DNA of 37,711 nucleotides from Alistipes sp. (GCA_017631055.1 JAGBTZ010000020.1:1-37711); one strand, 5' to 3'; shown: positions 9,360 to 16,818, counted from the first letter of the stretch. The notes: generated by a model not told the origin, from the letters alone. Program-made: numbers and translations.

Positions 9360-10337
9360 TTACAATTCGATAAAATCCTCAATCCAATCCACCACCGTAA
9401 CATCGAATGTCATGGTTTCGTCGGTGAGGGTGAGGTTGTAAACATATCTCTTGCCGGCAATCCACTCGGTAGTGGTTGCGATATTTCCCAAATCCACCTC
9501 GTGCGGAAAGACGGTCGAACTACCCTCAACGCGAGTGTTGAAGCGGAGTGTTACGCCCGATTTCCAAACACGCTGGGGCAACATTGTCAGTGCCCTCGAG
9601 TCGTAAATCGAGTGGTAGTAGTCCACATTTACCGGCAGACCTCCCTCTGGCAGCGTGCAGACACCTCCGAATATGTCGTGGTCGGTGACGCGATTGTCGG
9701 TATCGATTGTCCACGTTGCCGTTCCGTTGTTCGACAGGTGGAAGTCGCCCTCGGCACACACATTCACCAATGCCACGTCAGTCACAGCCACCACCGTTGC
9801 ATTCGAGGAGTTGCGCAGACGGAACTCCACTGCAGCGCAGGCGTGCTTGAGAGGCAAATCGACTGCCGAGTAGTCGGGTGTAGCGTTGATGTCGCTCAAA
9901 TCGCGCGTAGCTACGGCATACAGCAAATCGGTGTTGAGGTGTTTCGAACCGGCATTATAGCCGATACACTCCACCGAGCCGTCACTCATATCGTAATCAT
10001 AGTCCGCAACATCATAAGGGTAGATAGCCATAAAGTGGTACTTTCCGCCCTTTGCCCAGTAGCGTGGCTCGCCATAGCCCCAACCCTCGACTGCATCGTA
10101 GGCGAGGTGGGCGTAGTCGATAAGCAGTGTTCGTGTTCCGTTCACCACCACCGAGCCCATCAGGCTGAGCCCCTGCTCGCGGATGTCGGCCTCGCTCTCG
10201 ACAAGTCCGCCTCGGTTATGCTCGATGTGTGAGCGGAACGAGATTTCGGGCTTTGCCGACTCGCCACTCTCCTTATGACAGGAGGTGGTGATGAACATCA
10301 GCACTGCGACTGCAACTATGTTTACGATTCTTCGCAT
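9360..10337 (-). CDS. Fimbrillin family lipoprotein, minor subunit
   Basis: A 325-residue lipoprotein starting at ATG 10337 (MRRIVNIVAVAVLMFITTSC, Cys20); the frame upstream to 10373 would begin at TTG and breaks the signal sequence. PEISFRSHIEHNRGGLVES is the fimbrillin N-terminal strand with an Arg at residue 42 in the usual cleavage zone. GGKYHFMAIYPYDVADYDYD, LPLKHACAAVEFRLRN and the C-terminal FDVTVVDWIEDFIEL match other Bacteroidales fimbrillins, whose last strand often carries a VxxW pattern, as its neighbours here do. It is the first gene after the major subunit, across a 92-nt gap that holds a stem-loop, and so may be made in lower amount. Possibly an accessory pilin. Confidence 0.82.
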   Translation of the reverse strand: MRRIVNIVAVAVLMFITTSCHKESGESAKPEISFRSHIEHNRGGLVESEADIREQGLSLMGSVVVNGTRTLLIDYAHLAYDAVEGWGYGEPRYWAKGGKYHFMAIYPYDVADYDYDMSDGSVECIGYNAGSKHLNTDLLYAVATRDLSDINATPDYSAVDLPLKHACAAVEFRLRNSSNATVVAVTDVALVNVCAEGDFHLSNNGTATWTIDTDNRVTDHDIFGGVCTLPEGGLPVNVDYYHSIYDSRALTMLPQRVWKSGVTLRFNTRVEGSSTVFPHEVDLGNIATTTEWIAGKRYVYNLTLTDETMTFDVTVVDWIEDFIEL

Positions 10338-10386
10338 ATTCTTTGGTTTTGTCTGTTGGCGATTCTCTTTCAATCGCTCTTTGTAC

Positions 10387-10412
10387 CCGCAGGAGGGTTC
10401 AATCTCCTGCGG
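10387..10412 (-). promoter_or_regulatory. Intercistronic stem-loop after the major fimbrillin gene
   Basis: Perfect 9-nt arms ccgcaggag (10387-10395) and ctcctgcgg (10404-10412) flank an 8-nt loop, in the gap between the FimA-like gene and the minor pilins. On the minus strand no U run follows (GTACAAAG comes next), so full termination is unlikely; partial attenuation or protection of the upstream mRNA is more plausible. Confidence 0.6.
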
Positions 10413-10429
10413 ATTTTGTAAATGTCGGA

Positions 10430-11353
10430 TTAGATGTTAGTGTCCGGCATTGCAGGAGTCGGAGCAGTCCAATTAACAACGCTCGGAGTGAACTCAATCT
10501 CGTGAGCGCCGAAGCTGATGGTGTAGATGTACTTCTTGCCCATCTCCCAGTTGCCATTAGCAGTAAGGTTGATTGTGGGGTGAGTCATCGGAGTACCACC
10601 GATGGTGTACTGCAAATCGAGCGAAGTCTGCGCACCGGGAACGACCAATACGCTTGCAATCTCGGTTGCAGAGATCGGAACTGCAGTTGCAACGCTAACA
10701 AGTGTCATATCGTTGTCAGCGGTGCCCTTGGTGGTCCAATCTGCGGTCGAAGTAGCAGCGGGAGTAACGGTCAGCGTACCATCCTGGATGGTGTTGTTGA
10801 GGGTGAGGCCGGTTACCTCGAAAAGACCAGCCTGGTCGGTTACAACGTGTACCTCAATCTGTGCCAATGCGTGGTTGAAAACGATTGCCTGGGTTGCGTG
10901 GCTGGTGCAATTTGCATCGTTAACCAAGTTGCTGAACATAACGTCATCCTGCTCAGCCTTGTTGTTGTCGGCAAGGGTAACCACTACGTTGTTGATAACG
11001 CCTGTGCCGTAGGTTGCGCTACCTGCGAGGCTTGCGGGGTGATAAGCCGCAAAGTCCAAAGTGCCGAATGTCGGCCAGTAGCGTGCTGGATCACCGCTCC
11101 ACTCGCCATCGCTGTTGCCATCACCGAAAGTGGTAGGCTCGAAGTAAGCATCGCTACCGGTGCTGTGGATAGCAAATACCTTGAACTCGCCATCGGTGGG
11201 GTAGCCGGTACCCTCAACAATAGCACGGCCGTTAACCTCGTTGAAAGCCTTGAATGCGATAGCCTGCTTGCCACCCAAATCAACGCTCTCGCTCTTCACG
11301 CAGCTCGACAGTGCAACGACTGCAGCAACTGCTAAAAACATCATCTTTTTCAT
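10430..11353 (-). CDS. FimA-like fimbrillin lipoprotein, probable major fimbrial subunit
   Basis: A 307-residue lipoprotein (MKKMMFLAVAAVVALSSC, Cys18). KQAIAFKAFNEVNGRAIVEG puts Arg43-Ala44 at the position where type V pilins are cleaved before donor-strand assembly; this is inference from the family, no protease gene being in the window. GEFKVFAIHS, PARYWPTFGTLDFAAYHP, IVFNHALAQIEVHVV and the C-terminal EFTPSVVNWTAPT are typical of the fimbrillin family. The major-subunit call rests on order and size: it follows the OmpA/DUF3575 and DUF5119 genes, has an A/T-rich 91-nt leader with a 14-nt direct repeat, and is followed by a stem-loop that could favour its message over those of the later subunits. 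No promoter box is seen directly upstream. Confidence 0.85.
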   Translation of the reverse strand: MKKMMFLAVAAVVALSSCVKSESVDLGGKQAIAFKAFNEVNGRAIVEGTGYPTDGEFKVFAIHSTGSDAYFEPTTFGDGNSDGEWSGDPARYWPTFGTLDFAAYHPASLAGSATYGTGVINNVVVTLADNNKAEQDDVMFSNLVNDANCTSHATQAIVFNHALAQIEVHVVTDQAGLFEVTGLTLNNTIQDGTLTVTPAATSTADWTTKGTADNDMTLVSVATAVPISATEIASVLVVPGAQTSLDLQYTIGGTPMTHPTINLTANGNWEMGKKYIYTISFGAHEIEFTPSVVNWTAPTPAMPDTNI

Positions 11354-11382
11354 AAGTTTGTGTTTTTAAGTTTGAAAAATTA

Positions 11383-11415
11383 GTTAATTGTTTGTTAATG
11401 TGTTAATTGTTTGTT
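11383..11415. repeat. 14-nt direct repeat in the leader of the FimA-like gene
   Basis: gttaattgtttgtt occurs at 11383-11396 and again at 11402-11415, 19 nt apart start to start, in the A/T-rich 91-nt gap between the DUF5119 gene and the FimA-like gene. It would lie in the untranslated leader of the latter. Function unknown. Confidence 0.6.
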
Positions 11416-11444
11416 GTTTATTTTGTTGTGAAAATTGTTTGCAA

Positions 11445-12449
11445 TTAAAGTTCGATATCGGTATGCTCCTCTTCCCAATCATCGACCGAGGGTCGGAAAC
11501 CTCCACCTCCAAATTCGGGCTTGGGAATGTCGATATTTGTGGTTACGATAATTCTGCGCTCGGGGTTGTTGAGGAATTGGTCGCTGATGTCGAAGTTGTA
11601 TTGGTATTGACCTCCGGCTGTATCGGTGATGACCACGCTCAAGATGTTACGCTGCGAGGGTCGCTTGCCGAAGGTGTTGATTATGCCGGCAAGGGTCGAA
11701 GTTGCTGCATCGCTATTCAGCTCCTCGTAGACGGTCACCGACTCCTCCGAGTCGCTATTCTCGGCAATGAAGTTCGACCAAGCCATACCGGTAATGAGTG
11801 ATTCGACCTTGCCGATATTCTCGATGCCGGTCACGCCACGCACCTCCAATGCCCAACTCTCGACCACCGACTGAGCCGTAGCCTCGATTACGATAATCTC
11901 GTCGCCCTCGATGCGCACGGGGATATGGACCTCCTCGTTGCGTGCCACGAATAGGTGGTTGGGGGCGTAAACGATACTCTCGTCGAGGCGGGTCTGCTCG
12001 TCATCGACCTCGGGAGTCTGCTCGGGAGTGACCTCCTTGAGGTTGAGCAGATCTTGGCGTGTCGAGAGGTAGTTCTTCAGGTTGCCGAGCAGGAAGCGCG
12101 AGATTTCGTTGGTGTAGGCTTCGGTTGTCGAGTAGTTGTCGTTGTTGCGAATCTGGGTGAGCTCGGTACCCATATTGTAGACCAACATCTTGTAGTCGCC
12201 CGCGGGGATGTGGATAATACCGCCCTCCTTGCCCGTAATATCAACGTGGCGCAACTCCTCGGTGCGCAGGTCGTAGAACGAGGCACGCATGTGTTGTGCA
12301 CTCTTGGCTCCGGCATAGTTGGGGATGTTGTAGTCGAGTTCGAGTTTGAGCATCACGCTCAAATCCTCCTCGACCAACGGGCGACGCTGGCAGGCGGATG
12401 CAACGAGAGCGAGCATCGCAACGAGTAGTATGTAACGCATCTTACTCAT
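11445..12449 (-). CDS. DUF5119-type fimbrial lipoprotein (possible anchor subunit)
   Basis: A 334-residue lipoprotein starting at ATG 12449 (MSKMRYILLVAMLALVASAC, Cys20); GTG 12455 and ATG 12440 are alternatives. The mature start CQRRPLVEEDLSVMLKLELD, followed by MRASFYDLRTEELRHVDITG, GGIIHIPAGDYKMLVYNMGT and NHLFVARNEEVHIPV, matches the DUF5119 pattern of Bacteroidales lipoproteins, which sit beside fimbrillin genes and resemble FimB/Mfa2 anchors in overall layout. The start codon lies inside the end of the preceding gene (shared bases ATGAGTAA), which suggests coupled translation. Its place just before the major subunit agrees with an anchor or assembly role, but that role is inferred. Confidence 0.78.
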   Translation of the reverse strand: MSKMRYILLVAMLALVASACQRRPLVEEDLSVMLKLELDYNIPNYAGAKSAQHMRASFYDLRTEELRHVDITGKEGGIIHIPAGDYKMLVYNMGTELTQIRNNDNYSTTEAYTNEISRFLLGNLKNYLSTRQDLLNLKEVTPEQTPEVDDEQTRLDESIVYAPNHLFVARNEEVHIPVRIEGDEIIVIEATAQSVVESWALEVRGVTGIENIGKVESLITGMAWSNFIAENSDSEESVTVYEELNSDAATSTLAGIINTFGKRPSQRNILSVVITDTAGGQYQYNFDISDQFLNNPERRIIVTTNIDIPKPEFGGGGFRPSVDDWEEEHTDIEL

Positions 12450-13818
12450 TGCCACCCTCCCTCTTTATGCGTTTGAAAATCGGCACGGTCAGCGCCACAT
12501 TAAGGCGTGTGGGGCCGAAGTAGTGAATCTTCTGGAGTTGCTTGTCCCAAAGCAGTTCGCCACCCTTGCTTGCCGCCTTGTAGGGGCGGGCCTGTGAGTA
12601 GATGTAACCCACGCCCACCGAGAATTCGAAGTGGAGCTTGCCCTTGGCTACGGGTAGAGCGTAGGTGTAGTCGATGCCGACATCGGCAAACTCTCCCTGA
12701 TGACCCTTGAAATTGCGCTGCACGTCATAATATCCGCCACCGGCATATACGCCTACAGCGTGACCCTGCAGACGCTGAGCAGCGGTGCGCTCCTTGCCAA
12801 ACCAATATCTACCCTCGATATTCCAAGCCAACAACTCGAAGCAGTTGCGATTGTCGGGTGCCGGCCAAATCCACGGATAGTAGTACTCCGCACCTGCCGA
12901 CCAATGCTCGCCAATCGGGACCTCTACGCCCACGTTGAGTACCGGAACGAGTAGGTTGGTACGAACAGCCACCACCATCTTGCGGTCGAAATCCTGGGCG
13001 GTCTTGCTCTGCACCAATGCTGTTTGGTCGGCGGTTGCCGAATCGACAGCGGTTTGAGGCGTGGTGCTCGGCTGGGTTAAATCGAGCTCTTCGAATGCGA
13101 GAGGAGTAATCTCGAGTGCCGGATTTTCGAGAGCCGAAATCTCGGGCAGAGGCAACGCCTCCTCAGCGAAACGAGCGATGTAGACTACTACACTTACCGT
13201 GTGGCGCGAAGATGCCATGTGGTAGTGCGTAAGATAACGCCATGTGGTGTGGTCGTACTCGAGTCGGCGCAGACGGCGTTTCTTCTCGGAATTGGAGTAG
13301 TCCGAACGGAGTATCTCGAGAACTGACGAACGGTTGTGGCGCTGATAGTGCTCCTCGATGTGACGAGTGAATGACTCCCAATCCTCACCAATCTCGTTTG
13401 TGCTGATTGCGATTGAGCCTTCGGGGTCGAGTTGCTCGATAAGTTTGCGGGTAGCCTCCGCACGGCGCAGAGCAAGACGATTGTTGTACTTCTCGTTACC
13501 CACAGGCGAAGCCGCTCCTTGGATGTCAATACGGCTGATTCCGCCTCGGGCGAGCGCCGTGCGCAGGCGCGCGTATGAAGAGGCGTTATCGGCATAGAGT
13601 GAGTCCAACCTGCTACTATCGTGGCGGAAGTGGAATGTTATTTGCTCGGTCTGCTCGGGGGTAGTAAGTCCCTCGCCCGAGTTGTGATACAAGTGATTGT
13701 CGCTAAGGCTGTTGTGGGATGAGTGTGACTGCGCGAATGCCGACCCTATAGGAGCCAGTATTGTAGCAAATACTAATGCTAATAGTGTATGTTTTAAGCC
13801 TCGCACAATCAATCTCAA
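12442..13818 (-). CDS. OmpA-like and DUF3575 outer-membrane protein, first gene of the fimbrial operon
   Basis: This 458-residue protein has a signal peptide (to about FAQ, residue 29). Residues about 45-140 resemble an OmpA-C module: ITFHFRHDSSRLDSLY, then GGISRIDIQGAASPVGNEKYN and NRLALRRAEATRKLIEQLDP, the pattern that binds peptidoglycan. Residues about 280-458 match DUF3575, with VAVRTNLLVPVLNVGVEVPI, SAGAEYYYPWIWP, LLAWNIEGRYWFG and GVYAGGGYYD, a probable outer-membrane beta-barrel. Such proteins head fimbrial operons of Bacteroidales. No ATG fits: the frame is closed just upstream of TTG 13818, and TTG 13812 or GTG 13806 are other choices, so the start is uncertain. A promoter lies about 35 nt upstream. 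Confidence 0.8.
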   Translation of the reverse strand: MRLIVRGLKHTLLALVFATILAPIGSAFAQSHSSHNSLSDNHLYHNSGEGLTTPEQTEQITFHFRHDSSRLDSLYADNASSYARLRTALARGGISRIDIQGAASPVGNEKYNNRLALRRAEATRKLIEQLDPEGSIAISTNEIGEDWESFTRHIEEHYQRHNRSSVLEILRSDYSNSEKKRRLRRLEYDHTTWRYLTHYHMASSRHTVSVVVYIARFAEEALPLPEISALENPALEITPLAFEELDLTQPSTTPQTAVDSATADQTALVQSKTAQDFDRKMVVAVRTNLLVPVLNVGVEVPIGEHWSAGAEYYYPWIWPAPDNRNCFELLAWNIEGRYWFGKERTAAQRLQGHAVGVYAGGGYYDVQRNFKGHQGEFADVGIDYTYALPVAKGKLHFEFSVGVGYIYSQARPYKAASKGGELLWDKQLQKIHYFGPTRLNVALTVPIFKRIKREGGNE

Positions 13819-13831
13819 TTACCTAAAACCT

Positions 13832-13845
13832 TTACCGATAGGTAA
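13832..13845. promoter_or_regulatory. Short palindrome at the start of the fimbrial operon transcript
   Basis: ttaccgataggtaa has 5-nt arms (ttacc/ggtaa) around gata and lies immediately downstream of the -7 box at 13854-13861. It could be an operator or a small leader stem. The evidence is position and symmetry only. Confidence 0.3.
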
Positions 13846-13853
13846 ATTTCTTG

Positions 13854-13886
13854 CAAAGATAGTATTTTTAGCTCTATTGGTGCAAT
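13854..13886 (-). promoter_or_regulatory. Promoter of the seven-gene fimbrial operon
   Basis: The minus strand reads ATTG (13883-13886), 21 nt, then TATCTTTG (13854-13861), a good match to the Bacteroidetes TTTG / TAnnTTTG pair. Transcription would begin near 13847, some 30 nt before the operon's first start codon. Confidence 0.65.
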
Positions 13887-13918
13887 AAAATGGCTCTTTT
13901 TTTTATGCTGCCTCAAAA

Positions 13919-13953
13919 AATGAGCGATCTCCCTCTGTGGAAGATCGCTCATT
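13919..13953 (-). terminator. Terminator of the 831-aa FISUMP lipoprotein gene
   Basis: Perfect 12-nt arms aatgagcgatct (13919-13930) and agatcgctcatt (13942-13953). Read on the minus strand the stem runs into a six-T tail. It separates the upstream two-gene operon from the seven-gene fimbrial operon. Confidence 0.9.
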
Positions 13954-13972
13954 TGGTAGTATGCGAATTAAA

Positions 13973-16468
13973 TTAGAAACCAGTAGCCTCGTCTACATTG
14001 TACGATGCAGTAACAGATGATGTTGAAGCCGTAGGAACGTACTTCATACAACGCACGTTGTAACCTGTAGCTGCTTGTGGCCAGAAGTGGTAATAAGAAC
14101 CAGTGCCTGAAGCGTTGAATGTACCACGAGCTCCGCAATTGTAAGAGGTGTAAGGTCCATACGAAACGCCTCCAGACGTGTATGAGTAATTCTCGATCTG
14201 GTGGCTGTAAGGTATGCCCCAAATATAGGCAAAATTACCAGATTTATTGAATGTCATCTTTCCTTCAGAACTATAACTACTATTAGGCCAGAAGTCGATA
14301 TTTGTGCCGTCAAATGTGATATACGTACCAACGGGGATATCGTTAATTTTACGTGTACAAACCTCCGAGAAAGCTCCCGCATTCTGAGAAATAGGTGTGG
14401 TAGACCCATTTGGAAGGAATTTGACCGTTTGTCCGGTGCAGGTTTGATATATGTTACCCTGATGAGGAATCATATACCCTGGAGGACATGGGTCGTAAAT
14501 ACCCTTGTGTGTATCGGCAGCGCCTCCTTGAGATGTGCCCCAAAATGCTGGTGGAGTGTCAGTCAACTTACCGCTACCTTTGAAGTCTAAATTAATCCAC
14601 GAGTTGCGAATGTCTGTATTGAAGTGTGCCTTGTATTTTGTGAGATCTGCTGCAGCTGTTGGCTTTTGAGTTCCGCCCTTGGGTGTATAGCTTGTAGCGT
14701 AGTAGTGGTATGGGAATTGTAGGGTTTCATCCAATGTGGTCTTAAATGACGAGCTCGATGTCCACTTGGTAGCGTGTTGATGGAAACCATAGTGATATTT
14801 CGTTCGTGTGAAACCGAAATTGGTTTCGGTGTGGCTCTTCATATGCTCAGGGCGTGGGTAGGGAGTCACATTTCCAAACTCATAGTAAAGGCCTATAGCA
14901 TCCACAAAATTTTGGTCTGTAGCATTGTCCAGAGCAGATTTGGTCTTAGCAAGCCAAGTTGCACCAAGATTGCGGTCCATCCATCCCAATCGACCTTTCT
15001 TGCGAATCTCTGAGGCTGAAAGAGATCCATCGCCATTCGAATCGGTTGCGCCAGCAGGAATGCGGAACTCGCTATAGTCAAGTTTGGTCGGAGTCGACCA
15101 GATGTGCCAGCCCCAAATAAAACACTGCTCTGCACGCTTAACGTATATGGCCTTTTCGTTGAAATCGCAAACGTAATCTTCTCTTATGGTAGTACTCGTA
15201 TCGTCGGTTTTGCCAGTATTTATGGCTCTGCTCTTTGCAACAGCAAATGGGTCGCAAGTGAGCATAATACGCATATTACCAAGAGTCTTGCCATCGTGCT
15301 TGAAGTAAATTTTGCCCTCTTCGCGGTTGAAGTGGATGTCGTAGGCAATGCCCATCTCTTCTGCCCACAAAATCTGAGCCATGTGTGGCTGTAAAGACTC
15401 CGAACTATTCTCGATGTCTTTGTTGTTGTTGTTCAAGAAATTATTAGAAGGTGTTGACCCGTCAACACGTTTGATTTCGAATGAATAGGTCTTAACGCTA
15501 TTGTCAGGAACGATTGCATAACAGTTCGCATATTGGCTGTCCGAAAGGCTGATAGCAGAGGCCTTGTCAATCATAGTGTCGAGGTTACCGCAGTTGATAG
15601 GCTTAATCTCGCCGGCCTTTACGGTGTGAGCCTGGGTTGCGGTGCGAACATACGAGCCATCCTCGGTCATTACGCCAATCTGGAGAGCATCGTAAGTGCC
15701 TGCGGGAACAAGAACATAGAACGAAGTAGCAGTTCCGCTATTGAGAACTACATCGGGAACTTCGAGGTTTACATAGCTGAGAGCAGAGAAACCCGAATAC
15801 ATGTTAAGGGTGCAACCACCATCGTTTGCAATGGTTGCATAACCAAGGCCTGAGAGTTTTACACTCGAATTTGAACCCTTAACGGTGATACCCTGAACTT
15901 TCTGCGAGCCCTTGAACTTAAGTTCCAAAGCTCCCATCACGCTCTTCATTGCGAACTTCATGCCATTTGAACCAGTGGTGCAAAGACCAACCATCGCATT
16001 GATATTGTCGCCGAATACACTTCCCTCCTTGTAACTTTGGAAGTTAGGGAATAAAAGACCAATCTTACCAGTAGTCACATCGCTATCACAGGTAATTGAC
16101 GGTCCGTCGCTGCCTGCAAAAGAGTATGGATAGACCGCTGCAACAGCATTGCCCGAAATCGTCGCAGAGAATGTTGCCCACGGCTTGCCTGCTTCGCTAT
16201 TAACGGTCGCTTTGTAAACCTTGCCATCATCGGTGAGGATTGCGATTGCATCGTCAGCATCCCAACAAACGTAAGAGGTGCCCGTGCCCGGGTCAACGAG
16301 AGAGGTACGCGAAGGCTGCTCAATCTCAGCCTCGAAAGTGATTTCGTGCAATTCTACGGCTGCACCACCGTTCTGTGCCAAATCATTGGTTGCATCCTCG
16401 GTACATCCAACAAATGCGAGCGCCGCTACCGCGAGCGCCGATAAAAACATCTTCTTCATAGTTTTCAT
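13973..16468 (-). CDS. Fimbrillin-like lipoprotein with C-terminal FISUMP-like domain
   Basis: An 831-residue lipoprotein (lipobox AFVGC, Cys22); ATG 16459 is another possible start. ITFEAEIEQPSRTSLVDPG and YVCWDADDAIAILTDDGKVY are typical of Bacteroidales fimbrillin-like lipoproteins, with an Arg at residue 54 in the trimming zone. Residues about 300-831 form a FISUMP-like domain: YANCYAIVP, FIWGWHIWSTP, MDRNLGATW (about 493), IGLYYEFGNVTPYPRP, YDPCPPGYMIPHQG (about 657) and GYNVRCMKY near the end. The C-terminal half is more A/T-rich than the N-terminal half, which may mean that it was exchanged separately. It is transcribed with the 51-residue peptide gene 20 nt upstream and ends at a strong terminator. 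A separate surface adhesin, or an alternative tip for the neighbouring fimbria, is plausible. Confidence 0.8.
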   Translation of the reverse strand: MKTMKKMFLSALAVAALAFVGCTEDATNDLAQNGGAAVELHEITFEAEIEQPSRTSLVDPGTGTSYVCWDADDAIAILTDDGKVYKATVNSEAGKPWATFSATISGNAVAAVYPYSFAGSDGPSITCDSDVTTGKIGLLFPNFQSYKEGSVFGDNINAMVGLCTTGSNGMKFAMKSVMGALELKFKGSQKVQGITVKGSNSSVKLSGLGYATIANDGGCTLNMYSGFSALSYVNLEVPDVVLNSGTATSFYVLVPAGTYDALQIGVMTEDGSYVRTATQAHTVKAGEIKPINCGNLDTMIDKASAISLSDSQYANCYAIVPDNSVKTYSFEIKRVDGSTPSNNFLNNNNKDIENSSESLQPHMAQILWAEEMGIAYDIHFNREEGKIYFKHDGKTLGNMRIMLTCDPFAVAKSRAINTGKTDDTSTTIREDYVCDFNEKAIYVKRAEQCFIWGWHIWSTPTKLDYSEFRIPAGATDSNGDGSLSASEIRKKGRLGWMDRNLGATWLAKTKSALDNATDQNFVDAIGLYYEFGNVTPYPRPEHMKSHTETNFGFTRTKYHYGFHQHATKWTSSSSFKTTLDETLQFPYHYYATSYTPKGGTQKPTAAADLTKYKAHFNTDIRNSWINLDFKGSGKLTDTPPAFWGTSQGGAADTHKGIYDPCPPGYMIPHQGNIYQTCTGQTVKFLPNGSTTPISQNAGAFSEVCTRKINDIPVGTYITFDGTNIDFWPNSSYSSEGKMTFNKSGNFAYIWGIPYSHQIENYSYTSGGVSYGPYTSYNCGARGTFNASGTGSYYHFWPQAATGYNVRCMKYVPTASTSSVTASYNVDEATGF

Positions 16469-16488
16469 TGGTTTTAGCGGTTAACGAC

Positions 16489-16644
16489 TTAGAGGTCTTC
16501 CTCCTCCGATTTGGTCCAAGCATCGCCCGACAACGAGTCGGCGAAGCCGCGTTCTACTGTGAATTCATGTAGCAACACTTCGGGTGCTACATAAGCGGAG
16601 AGACTCAACCCCCCCCCTTGCTTTGAGAGATTTTTAGTTCTCAT
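16489..16644 (-). CDS. 51-residue small protein with an in-frame run of nine G
   Basis: A short reading frame from ATG 16644 to TAA 16489, starting MRTKNLSKQGGGLSLSAYVA and continuing PEVLLHEFTVERGFADS to the acidic end SEEEDL. It has no signal peptide or membrane segment. The Gly triplet is encoded by nine consecutive G, so one base gained or lost would shift the frame after residue 12. Reasons to believe it: a near-perfect promoter about 80 nt upstream, a frame that stays open through the G run, and a 20-nt gap to the lipoprotein gene. Small proteins of this style (a Tyr-x-Ala/Val-Pro motif, then an acidic tail) are familiar beside Bacteroidales surface lipoprotein genes, but I know no function for them. 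Confidence 0.7.
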   Translation of the reverse strand: MRTKNLSKQGGGLSLSAYVAPEVLLHEFTVERGFADSLSGDAWTKSEEEDL

Positions 16645-16726
16645 GTCACTGATTTTAGGTCTGTTAAGTTAGTTGTGAAAAATTGATAAATCAGTTGTGG
16701 ATCGTTTTAGGGGATACACAACGTCA

Positions 16727-16757
16727 CAAAGTTAGAGAATAAATAGTGAAAAACAAA
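16727..16757 (-). promoter_or_regulatory. Promoter of the small-protein and FISUMP lipoprotein operon
   Basis: The minus strand reads TTTG (16754-16757), 19 nt, then TAACTTTG (16727-16734), a complete match to the Bacteroidetes sigma-factor consensus. The expected start near 16720 leaves a leader of about 75 nt containing two AGTTGTG copies (plus strand 16671-16677 and 16693-16699). Confidence 0.85.
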
Positions 16758-16784
16758 GATTTTTTCGAGGTTTTTTCAAAGAAA

Positions 16785-16818
16785 AAGGCTGTCGCAACCG
16801 TTTGGGTCGGACAGCCTT
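16785..16818 (-). terminator. Terminator of the YeiH-type exporter gene
   Basis: Perfect 9-nt arms aaggctgtc (16785-16793) and gacagcctt (16810-16818). Read on the minus strand the stem continues into a T-rich tail. It lies about 22 nt past the stop of the exporter gene and just before the next promoter. Confidence 0.85.

Noticed and set aside
13973-16468. Diversity-generating retroelement cassette around the FISUMP lipoproteins.
   Set aside because: No reverse transcriptase motif or template repeat is visible in either strand. The idea is kept only as a question for the whole genome.
16645-16760. Possible invertible promoter upstream of the small-protein operon, as in Bacteroides phase-variable surface loci.
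   Set aside because: No inverted repeats of useful length flank the promoter and no recombinase is in the window. Only short CACAAC/GTTGTG pieces occur.
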